From contig JAIYCW010000044.1 in NCBI GenBank assembly GCA_027487815.1, positions 1 through 42,597 of the forward strand: a stretch of 42,597 nt of DNA, given 5' to 3'. How positions within the stretch are numbered: position 1 is the first letter of the stretch; each line of letters begins with the position of its first letter. The notes under the pieces are model-generated. The model did no database searches. It saw nothing but the letters and a program-made list of their open reading frames with translations, and had not been told where the DNA came from. This document shows, one piece after another, positions 7,715 to 15,800 of this stretch. The translations under genes and the position numbers were made by a program. The stretch comes from Burkholderiales bacterium (lineage in GTDB: Bacteria > Pseudomonadota > Gammaproteobacteria > Burkholderiales > Burkholderiaceae_E).

Positions 7715-8242
7715 TTAATGCTTGAGACTGTGACCATCGCTTTTTGCCGCAATGACTTTGATCTTTCCCACCATCCCAGCTTGATAGTGTCCGGCAATAA
7801 GGCAAGCAAACTCGAAATCACCGGGACGGTTGAAGTTCCAAACAATCTCCCCCGATTTGCCCGCAGAAACGTGAGCCATGTAGGGCTCGTCGTGCTCCAT
7901 CCCAGGATGCTTGAGCATCATTGCGGCATGTTCATCAAGATCTTTCTTAGTCCCAATGACTAACTCATGCATCGCCATGCCGATATTCTTGATGACGAAC
8001 TTAACCGTCTCACCTTGCTTGACTTCGATGCTGTTTGGCTGAAATCGCATGTTGTCGGTCATGTTGATGGTCACGGTCCGCTTGGCATCTTTCATATCGC
8101 CAGCGATGCCCCATGCCTTTTGCTCCTTTTTTACGGCGGAAGTTGATTTCTTGTCGTGGTCTTTATCGCCGTGAGCAAGTGCCAGTAAAGGTAGCGTCAA
8201 ACTTAAAAGAAGTGCGGTATAAATGGTCGAGTAAAACTTCAT
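7715..8242 (-). CDS. Cupredoxin (plastocyanin/azurin-like), periplasmic
   Basis: 175 residues. A signal peptide ends near LALA, and the mature N terminus is rich in His, Asp and Lys (HGDKDHDKK). The cupredoxin fold carries the expected type I copper ligands: H92 in MAMHELVIG, C147 in FEFACLIAGH, H152, and M157 in QAGMVGK. A Met/His-rich insert (MMLKHPGMEHDEP, about residues 108-120) could bind additional copper. It may carry electrons or copper to or from the multicopper oxidase encoded just upstream. Start ATG 8242; the gap to the oxidase gene is 62 bases. Confidence 0.88.
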   Translation of the reverse strand: MKFYSTIYTALLLSLTLPLLALAHGDKDHDKKSTSAVKKEQKAWGIAGDMKDAKRTVTINMTDNMRFQPNSIEVKQGETVKFVIKNIGMAMHELVIGTKKDLDEHAAMMLKHPGMEHDEPYMAHVSAGKSGEIVWNFNRPGDFEFACLIAGHYQAGMVGKIKVIAAKSDGHSLKH

Positions 8243-8304
8243 GCTGTATGTCCTATGTAGAAGTTGAAACTAAATGTGCAACAGGTGTTGGTAAATAATG
8301 ATAG

Positions 8305-9747
8305 TTAGTGTTTACCGTGGGAGGTAGGTTTTCGAATTTGAACTTCGAAGTCAGTTTTTGGTACCGCTTTTGATGGCATTGAGCCACGCTGCGGCACTGC
8401 GCCTTGTTGCGTAGACGGCGCATCGGCTGCGAAACGAGCGGGCTCCGGCAAAGCGCCTTTCCACTCAAAAGCAACTTCCCCCGGGGGGTGCTTGTACCAT
8501 CCGGGATTGCTGTAGTCGCCAGGTTTTTGCTCTTTGCGCACCTTGACCATACTAAACATGCCACCCATTTCGACCGAGCCAAAGGGTCCATCGCCGGTCA
8601 TCATGGGAACGGTGTTCTCCGGCAGCGGCATTTCCATCTCTGCCATATCCGCCATGCCACGCTCACCCATCACCATGTAGTCAGGTATCAGTTTGGCAAT
8701 TTTCTTTGCCATGCCGCGATGATCAACGCCGATCATCGTCGGCACATCATGGCCCATCGCATTCATGGTGTGATGGCTTTTGTGGCAATGAAAAGCCCAG
8801 TCGCCGGGTTCATCAGCCAAGAACTCAATCTGTCGCATCTGCCCAACAGCAATGTCTTGGGTAACCTCGTATTGCCGGGAGGATTTTGGCGTGGGACCTC
8901 CGTCTGTCCCCGTTACCAAGAATTCGTGACCATGCAGGTGAATTGGATGGTTAGTCATGGTGAGATTGCCGATCCGAATGCGAACTCTATCGTTAAGCCT
9001 GACGTTGAGCGAATCAATTCCCGGAAAGATACGGCTATTCCAACTCCAAAGATTGAAGTCGAGCATCGTCATAATCTTTGGCGTGTATGCACCAGGATCT
9101 ATGTCATACGCATTCAGCAAAAAGCAAAAGTCCCGATCTACATCGTCAATGAGGGGGTTTTTGACTTTGGGGTGGGTCACCCAAAAGCCCATCATGCCCA
9201 TCGCCATTTGCGTCATTTCGTCAGCATGCGGGTGGTACATAAAAGTCCCCGGTCGACGTGCGATGAATTCGTACACAAATGTTTTGCCAGGGTGAATCGG
9301 TGGCTGATTTAAACCCGATACGCCGTCCATTCCGTTCGGTAAGCGCTGCCCGTGCCAGTGAATGCTTGTATGTTCAGGTAACTTATTCGTAACGAAAATT
9401 CTTACTCTATCGCCCTCCACCACTTCAATGGTCGGACCGGGCGACTGGCCGTTATAACCCCAAAGATGAGCTTTCATACCGGGGGCCATTTCTCGCACGA
9501 CCGGTTCTGCCACCAAATGGAATTCTTTAACTCCTTGGTTCATTCTCCAAGGTAGTGTCCAGCCGTTTAACGTCACTACGGGGTTGTATGGGCGGCCTGT
9601 ATTGGGTACAAGCGGCGGCATGGTGTCGGGCTTGGTTTGCATCACAGGTTCGGGTAAAGCGGCCATCGCGACCGAACTTACTGAGGCTATCGAGGTGGCT
9701 GCTGCGATTGAGCCCGCGCCTGATAGAAAATTTCGTCGAGTTTGCAT
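8305..9747 (-). CDS. Multicopper oxidase (CopA/CueO-like copper oxidase), Tat-exported
   Basis: 480 residues, shorter than classical CopA (about 600) but normal for the compact 'copper oxidase' of Burkholderiales metal islands. The N terminus TRRNFLSG is a twin-arginine signal. All four copper-ligand motifs are visible: HWHG (130-133), HPHADE (172-177), HPIHLHGH (267-274) and HCHKSHHTM (320-328) with C321 as the type I/III linking cysteine. Met-rich segments around 179-186 (MTQMAMGMMG) and 360-395 are typical of proteins that oxidise Cu(I) to the less toxic Cu(II) in the periplasm. It is flanked by the TolC-type gene upstream and the cupredoxin gene downstream, all on one strand with short gaps. 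Confidence 0.93.
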   Translation of the reverse strand: MQTRRNFLSGAGSIAAATSIASVSSVAMAALPEPVMQTKPDTMPPLVPNTGRPYNPVVTLNGWTLPWRMNQGVKEFHLVAEPVVREMAPGMKAHLWGYNGQSPGPTIEVVEGDRVRIFVTNKLPEHTSIHWHGQRLPNGMDGVSGLNQPPIHPGKTFVYEFIARRPGTFMYHPHADEMTQMAMGMMGFWVTHPKVKNPLIDDVDRDFCFLLNAYDIDPGAYTPKIMTMLDFNLWSWNSRIFPGIDSLNVRLNDRVRIRIGNLTMTNHPIHLHGHEFLVTGTDGGPTPKSSRQYEVTQDIAVGQMRQIEFLADEPGDWAFHCHKSHHTMNAMGHDVPTMIGVDHRGMAKKIAKLIPDYMVMGERGMADMAEMEMPLPENTVPMMTGDGPFGSVEMGGMFSMVKVRKEQKPGDYSNPGWYKHPPGEVAFEWKGALPEPARFAADAPSTQQGAVPQRGSMPSKAVPKTDFEVQIRKPTSHGKH

Positions 9748-9784
9748 TTTTCGTTAGCTTCTTTGGTTTCTTTTGGTACGGTAA

Positions 9785-11230
9785 TTAATGGCCTGCAGCA
9801 GCTTCACCACTGCCACTTGCCGCACTCATGGGGGCAGCCGATAAATTCGCTTTACCGATTAAGGCCATCTCAAGGTCTGCTTGGGCGATCCAAAAATCAC
9901 GGAGTGACTCGATGTAACTGTTTGCAGCAGTTATTTGCGATCGAGCGTCTGCAAGCAAATCAAACACGCCGATGAACATACCGTTATAGCGGAGCTGGTT
10001 TTCGTCACTAATACGCTTTCTAATCGGCACAATCTCGTCGCGATAGTGCTGCGCAATGTCGAAACTTGACCGATAGCCGTAATAGGCTTGCCGCACTTCA
10101 GACCGTGCTTCAATCGCTACTTGCGCAGAAGAGTGCAGCGCCTGCATGTAGATCGCTTCGGCCCTCGCAATACGCGCCCCACCCCAATCGAAGATCGGTA
10201 ATTCGAACGCCACTTCATAGCCTTTTTTGTATCCGCTACCCTTGGGTCCCTCGAGAACTCGCGCTGGGCCAAACTCCAAAATATTGATGAAGCGTGATGT
10301 TTTTGTCAGACCTAAATTCCGCGCTAACGACTCAGTCTGCGCCCTGATTTGTTGTAAATCTAGACGCTGGGCCATCGCCATTTGTTCGACATTAAGTAGA
10401 TCGTTCGGGCGTTGGGGTAGATCGGGAAGACGTTGAGGCAACTTCAAAGCTGTTTGATCGCCCCAAAGTCCAAGCAACCGAATGAGTTTCTCGTGTGCCA
10501 CTTGACTTGACGTTCGCGCCTTGGCATAGCTTAGCGCCGCATCGGCATAAAACCCTTGTTCGCGTGCGTTTTGTAATTTGTTGAAATTGCCAATTTGTTT
10601 CATTCGCTTTGCTAACTCAGCGCCCGCTTCAGCTGCTTCCTGCACTTGCGACATATAGCGAACAGATTCTTGGGCTGCGAGTGCGTTGTAGTAGGCTTTG
10701 CGGGTCTCAGAGGCGAGCCGCAATACTTCCTGCGTAACCGACAATTGTGTCGACGCCATACGCTGACGCTCCATGCCTATCACTTGAGGGAGAAGCACGA
10801 GCGAGAAGATATTGAAAGTAAGCGCCTGTTCAATCTTAAATTCGCGAATATCGCCATCCGGTTTACTGGCCCTTAGCATGGAAAAGTGGGGGTTTGGTAA
10901 GCTCGTTGCACGTAAAAACTCCGCCTCTCCAATACGCAACTCTGCAAATGCGGCTTGAAGCCCTCGGTTGTTCAGTAGTGCAATTTGAATCGCATCATCG
11001 ACGCTTAGCGGTTGGCTTAGAAGTGTTGTCACCCGCTGTTGAATCGCTTGGCTTGGGCCGTTCGCGGACTGAAATTCAAGTTCTTTACTAAGCTTTTCTT
11101 TAGTGAATTTCGAGATGTCATCGAAGGCTTTATCGGCACTCACGGTGGCGCAACCTTGGGTGGCCAAAATGGCTGAGACTAATAAGACTGCTCGATGCCT
11201 TGTGTATCGTTTCCTTAAACACAGCATCAT
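9785..11230 (-). CDS. TolC-family outer-membrane efflux lipoprotein (CusC-like)
   Basis: 481 residues. The N terminus has a lipoprotein signal with lipobox ATQGC, as in CusC and OprM relatives. The rest has the two repeated helical/strand halves of the TolC family: alpha-helical stretches around 85-250 and 280-460, with typical phrases such as NRGLQAAFAELRIGEAEF and FELPIFDWGGARIARAEA. It would form an outer-membrane channel. No inner-membrane RND pump or adaptor gene is next to it, which is usual for this compact copper cluster but leaves its partner open. Its ATG at 11230 overlaps the TAA of the upstream gene (TAATG), so the two are coupled. Confidence 0.9.
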   Translation of the reverse strand: MMLCLRKRYTRHRAVLLVSAILATQGCATVSADKAFDDISKFTKEKLSKELEFQSANGPSQAIQQRVTTLLSQPLSVDDAIQIALLNNRGLQAAFAELRIGEAEFLRATSLPNPHFSMLRASKPDGDIREFKIEQALTFNIFSLVLLPQVIGMERQRMASTQLSVTQEVLRLASETRKAYYNALAAQESVRYMSQVQEAAEAGAELAKRMKQIGNFNKLQNAREQGFYADAALSYAKARTSSQVAHEKLIRLLGLWGDQTALKLPQRLPDLPQRPNDLLNVEQMAMAQRLDLQQIRAQTESLARNLGLTKTSRFINILEFGPARVLEGPKGSGYKKGYEVAFELPIFDWGGARIARAEAIYMQALHSSAQVAIEARSEVRQAYYGYRSSFDIAQHYRDEIVPIRKRISDENQLRYNGMFIGVFDLLADARSQITAANSYIESLRDFWIAQADLEMALIGKANLSAAPMSAASGSGEAAAGH

Positions 11231-11607
11231 TACTTGCTCCCTTGGTGGTGTTTGTGCGTTGTTGGCGATGCGCTCGGTTCGCTGGGCTTGGTTGGCGTAA
11301 CCGGCAAGCCGGGTTGCGCAGCAGGCACATCAGGCGCTTGGGCCTCTTTTAGGTAGACCTTCCAACCACCGATTTCGGCCACGGTCTTGTTCGCTTCGGG
11401 CCAAGATTTCATGGGCACCTCACTTTGTTTCGTGTAGAGACGAAACGCGGATTCATACGGCGCAACAGGAACGAATGCTTTTGAATTCAATGGCTGACGG
11501 ATATCGATTGTCTCCGCAGCGAAGGAAGGCTGTGCGTTAAGAATCAGCGCAGCTGTGGTGGGAATGCAGAGCTTGTAAAGCAAAATATGAGTGCGGTTGT
11601 TGCGCAT
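11230..11607 (-). CDS. Small secreted protein, first gene of the copper block
   Basis: 125 residues from ATG 11607, which has AAGGA at good spacing. A signal peptide ends near PSFA. The mature part contains a conserved-looking core (SAFRLYTKQSEVPMKSWPEANKTVAEIGGWKVYLKEA) and a Pro-rich tail ending THKHHQGSK, a possible metal-binding end. I do not recognise a named domain; similar small proteins are found in front of TolC-type genes in Burkholderiales copper clusters. It is translationally coupled to the TolC gene and starts the minus-strand block divergent from the copper-type two-component system. Confidence 0.6.
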   Translation of the reverse strand: MRNNRTHILLYKLCIPTTAALILNAQPSFAAETIDIRQPLNSKAFVPVAPYESAFRLYTKQSEVPMKSWPEANKTVAEIGGWKVYLKEAQAPDVPAAQPGLPVTPTKPSEPSASPTTHKHHQGSK

Positions 11608-11701
11608 GCTGTTCCTTAGAATCACTAAAACCATAGTTTTTACGTTTCGATGAAAAAATTCATGATGAGGAACTGATGCTGACAACTTGCCTTCGGGTAG
11701 A

Positions 11702-11715
11702 TTACAAATTTGTTA
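11702..11715. promoter_or_regulatory. CusR/CopR-like operator between the divergent copper genes
   Basis: The sequence TTACAA-AT-TTGTTA fits the arrangement of the E. coli CusR box (TGACAA-N2-TTGTCA), with one asymmetric position. It lies 95 bases in front of the minus-strand copper block and 68 bases in front of the response-regulator gene, so one site could serve both directions. The match is by eye to a known motif; flanking -35/-10 boxes are not clear enough to call. Confidence 0.55.
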
Positions 11716-11782
11716 TCTCACTGAAAGCATTGCGAAAAGCAGTCACACTACCGGTACTAATGCTTCGCTGGAGAGTTTGTTT

Positions 11783-12466
11783 GTGAAAATCCTCATCGTC
11801 GAGGACGAGCCAAAAACAGGCGATTACTTGCGCCAAGGCCTTACCGAGGCAGGTTTTACGGTGGACTTAGCAAGAGATGGAACTGACGGCCTTCATCTTG
11901 CTCAACATCAATCGTATGACTTGTTTATTTTGGACGTTATGCTGCCTGGCATCGACGGATGGACGTTACTAGCGGATATCCGCAAGAGCGGCGTGCAGAC
12001 CCCGACCATGTTTCTTACCGCTCGGGATCAAGTATCGGACAAGGTGAAAGGGTTGGAACTTGGGGCTGATGATTATTTGGTGAAGCCCTTTTCCTTCGCT
12101 GAACTCCTCGCACGAGTACGGACTCTGTTGCGACGAGGCCGAGGTGGTATTGAAAGTGCGATGCTTAACATCGCAGATCTAGAGCTCGATTTGCTAAGAC
12201 GGCGCGTTACGCGATCCGGAAAGCGGATTGATCTAACAGCAAAGGAGTTTGGTCTTCTTGAACTTCTGATGCGACGCCAAGGCGAGGTTTTGCCCCGCTC
12301 ATTGATTGCATCTCAAGTCTGGGATATGAACTTCGACAGCGATACCAACGTCATAGAAGTGGCTATGAGGCGTCTACGTGTCAAAATTGATGATGGTCAA
12401 GGGGTAAAGCTGATCCACACCGTACGTGGAATGGGCTACGTATTAGAAGTAACCGAGGTCGAGTGA
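11783..12466 (+). CDS. OmpR-family response regulator, CusR/CopR-like
   Basis: 227 residues from GTG 11783, the start that places the receiver domain ([10 protein letters not shown]) at the N terminus; the frame is open further upstream to 11687 but that part is not conserved in type. Acidic pair E7/D8, phosphoacceptor D51 ([14 protein letters not shown]), and the conserved lysine in YLVKPFSF are present. The winged helix ends VRGMGYVLE. The sequence is of the heavy-metal CusR/CopR/IrlR type, and its gene is divergent from the copper block, so activation of that block in response to copper is the likely role. The stop codon overlaps the start of the kinase gene (TGATG). Confidence 0.92.
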   Translation: MKILIVEDEPKTGDYLRQGLTEAGFTVDLARDGTDGLHLAQHQSYDLFILDVMLPGIDGWTLLADIRKSGVQTPTMFLTARDQVSDKVKGLELGADDYLVKPFSFAELLARVRTLLRRGRGGIESAMLNIADLELDLLRRRVTRSGKRIDLTAKEFGLLELLMRRQGEVLPRSLIASQVWDMNFDSDTNVIEVAMRRLRVKIDDGQGVKLIHTVRGMGYVLEVTEVE

Positions 12467-13845
12467 TGGGTAAACGACTATCGCTCACAACCAGATTAAC
12501 TCTCTTTTTTACATTGGCTGCTGCAACCGTCGTAACTGCGTTGGGATGCTTGTTTATTGCTGCAGCGTCACAGCATTTCATGGAGCTTGACCGCGAGACT
12601 TTAGAAGACAAGCAAGCGCTCATTAGAGAAACGTTGGACTCAGCCAGTTCTATCCAAGAAGCGCGACAACGCTTACGAGAATCGTTAAATCATCACCATA
12701 GCCTCTCTGTTTTAATCAAAAGTGTTGGCGGTGAAGAGGTGTTGCAGATCGGAGATTTTTTCCAATCAAAAGAGCCGATTGAGATGAAGAATCACGCAGA
12801 CGGTGGATCGCTAAATCTTCTGACAAAAGGAGCTAAAAGGCTCCATGCGATTGACTTTAAAGCCATGTTGAAGCGGTCAGATGAACCTTCCTACATTGTC
12901 ACAATGGGAGTCGACACCAAGCATCACGACCATTTCTTAACCGAGCTCGCGTTTCGTCTACTAAAGTATGGGACTTTAGTGACGCTGATGAGCGGCTTGC
13001 TAGGATGGTTCGCAGCCCATCAAGGCCTTGCGCCTTTGAGGGCGATGAAAAAAAGAGCGGCTACAGTGACAGGTCAGAAAATGCAAGAGCGTATGCAGGC
13101 AGAGGAGGTGCCCATTGAAATGGCCGACTTGGCCAACGAATTGAATCAGATGTTGGATCGATTGCAGAGCGACTTTGAGAGGTTGTCTGAATTTTCTTCC
13201 GACCTAGCGCACGAGTTTAGAACGCCGATTAGTAATTTACTAACGCAAACCCAAGTGACTTTGTCTGCTAAACGGGACGATATCACCTATCGAGAGACGC
13301 TTGCCTCCAACGCAGAGGAGTTTCAAAGAATGGCGCGGATGATATCCGACATGCTCCTTTTAGCAAAGACTGAGCAGGTGGTTGAACTTCCTAATCGTGA
13401 ATGTTTCGACGTGGCTTCGGAGGCTCAGGCGTTACTCGAATTTTATGAGGCGGTTGCAGAAGAAAAATCAGTAGTTTTGAAAGTTGAAGGCGAGGGTCGA
13501 ATACAGGGTGATCGTCTGATGTTCCGAAGAGCATTGAGCAACCTGCTGTCCAATGCCCTTCGTTATTCGGGTCGAGGAGGACAAATTCGCGTCGTAATCG
13601 CTCAGGACTTAAAGTTCACAACGGTATGTGTCGATAACACCGGCAAGACTATCGATCCGACGTTATTGCCTCGTCTTTTTGATCGCTTTTATCGAGCAGA
13701 CCCATCGCGATCACAACCTGACTCCGATGGCACTGGATTGGGTCTTGCGATTACCCGTGCCATCGTTCAAGCTCATGGTGGCGACGTAACGGTTAATTCT
13801 ACTGATGGTAAAACTCGCTTTTGTTTAACTTTTCCTCAGCAATAG
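12466..13845 (+). CDS. Heavy-metal sensor histidine kinase, CusS/CopS-like
   Basis: 459 residues from ATG 12466; a GTG three bases earlier is also possible. Transmembrane helices lie at about 12-36 and 166-186, enclosing a periplasmic domain with a histidine-rich start (NHHHSL) and a second cluster KHHDHF near the membrane that could sense metal. HAMP is followed by HisKA with H-box LAHEFRTP (H249). The ATPase domain has NLLSNALRYS, the G1 box DNTGK, FDRFYRADPS and GTGLGLAI. Its length and layout are normal for the CusS family. It is coupled to the regulator gene. Periplasmic Cu(I) or Ag(I) is the likely ligand by family and neighbours. Confidence 0.92.
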   Translation: MGKRLSLTTRLTLFFTLAAATVVTALGCLFIAAASQHFMELDRETLEDKQALIRETLDSASSIQEARQRLRESLNHHHSLSVLIKSVGGEEVLQIGDFFQSKEPIEMKNHADGGSLNLLTKGAKRLHAIDFKAMLKRSDEPSYIVTMGVDTKHHDHFLTELAFRLLKYGTLVTLMSGLLGWFAAHQGLAPLRAMKKRAATVTGQKMQERMQAEEVPIEMADLANELNQMLDRLQSDFERLSEFSSDLAHEFRTPISNLLTQTQVTLSAKRDDITYRETLASNAEEFQRMARMISDMLLLAKTEQVVELPNRECFDVASEAQALLEFYEAVAEEKSVVLKVEGEGRIQGDRLMFRRALSNLLSNALRYSGRGGQIRVVIAQDLKFTTVCVDNTGKTIDPTLLPRLFDRFYRADPSRSQPDSDGTGLGLAITRAIVQAHGGDVTVNSTDGKTRFCLTFPQQ

Positions 13846-13899
13846 AGATTGCACAAAAATGGCCTCATAACATCATTAAAGTGTGTTGTGAGATAGTAA

Positions 13900-14341
13900 A
13901 TATTCGTTATACAAAGAATTACCGACCAACCAGCTGGCGCGAGACTTTATCGAGCTGACTTGCATATCCATTCGTACAGGGCTTCACATGATGTAACCGA
14001 TACTACGATGACGCCTTAAGAGATCGTTAGAACTGCTCTGGACGAAAATGTTTCAATGATTGCGATCGCTGATCACAATGAGATCTCAAATGTAGAGCTG
14101 GCGATGAAGCTTGGCGCTGAAAGCGGCCTGCTTGTAATACCTAGTGTCGAGCGTACCACTAACGAGGGCCATCTTCTTTGTTATCTGCCCAACCATGCTC
14201 AGCTATCAAAGTTCTATGCCGGATTGGATACAGTCGACAAGGGATTACCAACCTCTCGATGTCAACAGTCACTGTTTGAGTGCTTAAGTTCAGTTCAAAC
14301 GCTGGGCGGTTTCGGCATTCTTGCGCGCTTAGATACAGGGT
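13900..14341 (+). pseudogene. PHP-domain phosphoesterase gene, broken by a stop codon and an insertion
   Basis: The frame reads ITDQPAGARLYRADLHIHSY, with the PHP metal motif DLHIHS, then a TAA at 14017-14019 within MTP*EIV where a glutamate codon is expected. It continues in the same frame through MIAIADHNEISNVELA (second PHP motif ADHNE), VIPSVERT and GLPTSRCQQS to GGFGILA. The family resemblance ends at about 14341, exactly where an IS21-like end begins. The N terminus has no good start codon. The parent gene is probably one of the large PHP-domain plus ATPase proteins found in accessory regions; only about 140 codons remain. PHP domains hydrolyse phosphoesters using a metal cluster. It directly follows the kinase gene with about 55 bases between. 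Confidence 0.7.
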
Positions 14342-14342
14342 C

Positions 14343-14565
14343 TGTTGATACACCTCTAAATCTGAGCCACTCAGTTAATGGATAGTTGTCTACTCGGTTG
14401 TGGATAAGTGTAATGGATCTGGCGTGTCGGTGCCTCCTTTCTTGGATCGTGAACGTAGGCCTGATTTGGCTTGAGCGCTGGAGTTCTTGAAGCGCCAACT
14501 TCGGTTTCCCGTCTCTACAATATGGCAATGATGGGTCAGGCGATCCAACAAGGCCGTTGTCATCG
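14343..14565 (-). mobile_element. IS21-family remnant: IstB C terminus and element end
   Basis: On the minus strand the frame from about 14565 to the TAG at 14392-14390 reads [20 protein letters not shown] followed by [12 protein letters not shown], the standard C-terminal end of the IstB ATPase of IS21-family elements. Only about 55-60 codons survive. The likely outer end of the element is near 14343 (TGTTGATA, followed by TCTGAGCCACT), directly against the point where the PHP gene homology breaks off. The other IstB parts and IstA are gone, so this copy is not mobile alone. Confidence 0.7.
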
Positions 14566-14655
14566 CAGGTAGCTGTCCATGCGATATATTGAGTGGACGC
14601 TTTGAATGGAGCCCTCGCGTATGGAGCCCCTTGGTCTTTCGGTTGTCCTCCCGTG

Positions 14656-14775
14656 AAGTGTAGTAAATCTGATAGTAAATAGTAGTAAAAGTGATAGTGC
14701 GGCCCGAATTGACATTTCATCGGGGTCGAGGCGGCGGATAAGTCATTGCTTTGTATAGGCGTAAGTGTAGTAAAT
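14656..14775 (+). repeat. TAGTAAA direct repeats
   Basis: A 13-base sequence AAGTGTAGTAAAT occurs exactly twice (14656-14668 and 14763-14775). Between them the core TAGTAAA occurs twice more (14673-14679, 14683-14689). Multiple short internal repeats are common at the ends of IS21-family elements, whose IstB remnant lies next to this, so they may be transposase-binding sites. An iteron-like role cannot be excluded from the sequence alone. Confidence 0.5.
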
Positions 14776-14778
14776 GTG

Positions 14779-15174
14779 TTAATCGGGCACATTTGCGGGG
14801 ATGCGATAAATTCCCGCCTCCCAGATAGACGCAAGTGGCTGAAGTGCAAGGCGAAGTGGCCAGACGTTTTGGTCTCCTAGTACAGTGCGAATGGCCTGCT
14901 TGCAGCATCGCTCAGTGACCCTAAAACGCTTGGTCAAGAGCATCGCGATGTCAGCTGGTTGCGTGATTTGCTGCTCGAGGTCGAAATGGGCAAGCCATTT
15001 CATGAGACCCGTCGGTGGATGAGCAATCGGTCTCGTCAACGCGCGCGGATGCGAGGAGCCGCGCCACAGCATTGCCTGGAGTTGACCCTTTAGCCCGGAG
15101 ACTTTCTGGTGAGGTGTGAATGGTCTGACGTGCTTAAGTTGCCGCCCATCGGAATACTGGCCTATTCCGAGCAC
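14779..15174 (-). CDS. Doubtful hypothetical protein
   Basis: An open frame of 131 codons beginning with GTG at 15174, immediately after an in-frame TAA and without a ribosome binding site. The C-terminal half (ADIAMLLTKRFRVTERCCKQ ... WEAGIYRIPANVPD) has a more protein-like composition than the rest. No family is recognised. It may be the decayed 3' part of a longer gene or chance. Confidence 0.2.
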   Translation of the reverse strand: MLGIGQYSDGRQLKHVRPFTPHQKVSGLKGQLQAMLWRGSSHPRALTRPIAHPPTGLMKWLAHFDLEQQITQPADIAMLLTKRFRVTERCCKQAIRTVLGDQNVWPLRLALQPLASIWEAGIYRIPANVPD

Positions 15175-15249
15175 TTAGCAGGGTTGTGATACCTGATCCC
15201 AATTGGAAATCTCGGGTGGGTTCTGAAAACATACACTTATTGCGCCACG

Positions 15250-15281
15250 CCACGAGAGACAACAATACTTGCCTCTCGTGG
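15250..15281. repeat. Inverted repeat, 9-bp arms, 14-base loop
   Basis: CCACGAGAG (15250-15258) and CTCTCGTGG (15273-15281) are perfect complements around a 14-base loop. No T-run follows on either side. It lies downstream of the minus-strand gene set ending at 15345, next to a second hairpin of the same loop length, and may protect or end that transcript. Confidence 0.5.
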
Positions 15282-15306
15282 AGCGATACCTGACAAAATC
15301 AGACGC

Positions 15307-15334
15307 CGAGGGCCTGTTTCACGGGTAGCCCTCG
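15307..15334 (-). terminator. Hairpin after the Ivy-like gene, possible terminator
   Basis: CGAGGGC (15307-15313) and GCCCTCG (15328-15334) form a 7-bp GC-rich stem with a 14-base loop just past the stop codon at 15345. Read on the minus strand it is followed a few bases later by GATTTTG, a weak U-run. It is a reasonable but not canonical terminator. Confidence 0.4.
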
Positions 15335-15344
15335 TAGCGGTTTC

Positions 15345-15800
15345 CTAGCGTTGCCTGTCCGGCCAGAAAATCTTATCGGCGCAGACCAATGCCAAATCGA
15401 CTTGCGCGCTCCTCACTCCGCCCAGCTTCTTTGTGCCACCAAGATCCGCCCGTGCGGCGATGGCTTGGGTCGCTGGGTTGTAAAGAACAATCAAGCTGTG
15501 CGTATTGCACTGATGGGCCAAGCATGCGGTGGAGGCTAGCCAAATTTGGCCGTTCATTGAGAGGGTCACGGCTGGCAGACTGGGACCTTGTACAAACCCC
15601 TTGAGCTCTGACCATTGGAGTGCTTTCAGAGATGTGTAAAGCGCGGGCTCGACTTTGATTAGCCTAAAGAGCGGCACGGCCAATCGGGCGGGTGGCGCTG
15701 AGGTTTCGCAGTTCAGTCCCGCGATTGCGGGAGCGCAGCTTGTCATGGCCGCCAACATTAGACCCAGGGTCAGTTGCGGCATTGGACGGACTTTACTCAT
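15345..15800 (-). CDS. Ivy-like C-type lysozyme inhibitor, periplasmic
   Basis: 151 residues from ATG 15800, which has GGGAGC upstream. A signal peptide with a possible lipobox-like MTSC ends near PAIAG. The mature part resembles the Ivy family: SELKGFVQGPSLPAV, then a short loop CLAHQC (C93-C98) in the place of the family's CKPHDC active loop, followed by SLIVLYNPATQAIAARAD. Lengths agree (Ivy is about 157). In Ivy the loop histidine enters the lysozyme active site; H96 is in that position here. The protein would protect the cell wall from lysozyme, or control its own muramidases. It overlaps the previous gene by eight bases and is last of three genes. The call rests on remembered family features, so moderate confidence. 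Confidence 0.6.
   Translation of the reverse strand: MSKVRPMPQLTLGLMLAAMTSCAPAIAGLNCETSAPPARLAVPLFRLIKVEPALYTSLKALQWSELKGFVQGPSLPAVTLSMNGQIWLASTACLAHQCNTHSLIVLYNPATQAIAARADLGGTKKLGGVRSAQVDLALVCADKIFWPDRQR

Larger units (their letters stand above)
14566..15344. other. Gene-poor stretch between IS21 remnant and Ivy-like gene
   Basis: Apart from one doubtful frame (14779-15174, minus) I see no supported gene here. The left part carries short A/T-rich TAGTAAA repeats, and the right part carries two strong hairpins. The stretch is probably a mixture of decayed element sequence and the 3' region of the minus-strand gene set that ends at 15345. Confidence 0.4.

Noticed and set aside
8404-9312. 302-codon plus-strand frame
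   Set aside because: Antisense to the multicopper oxidase, whose copper motifs are intact; the frame has low-complexity His-rich text typical of a shadow.
14656-14775. CRISPR array
   Set aside because: Repeats are 7-13 bases with irregular spacing and no cas genes nearby.
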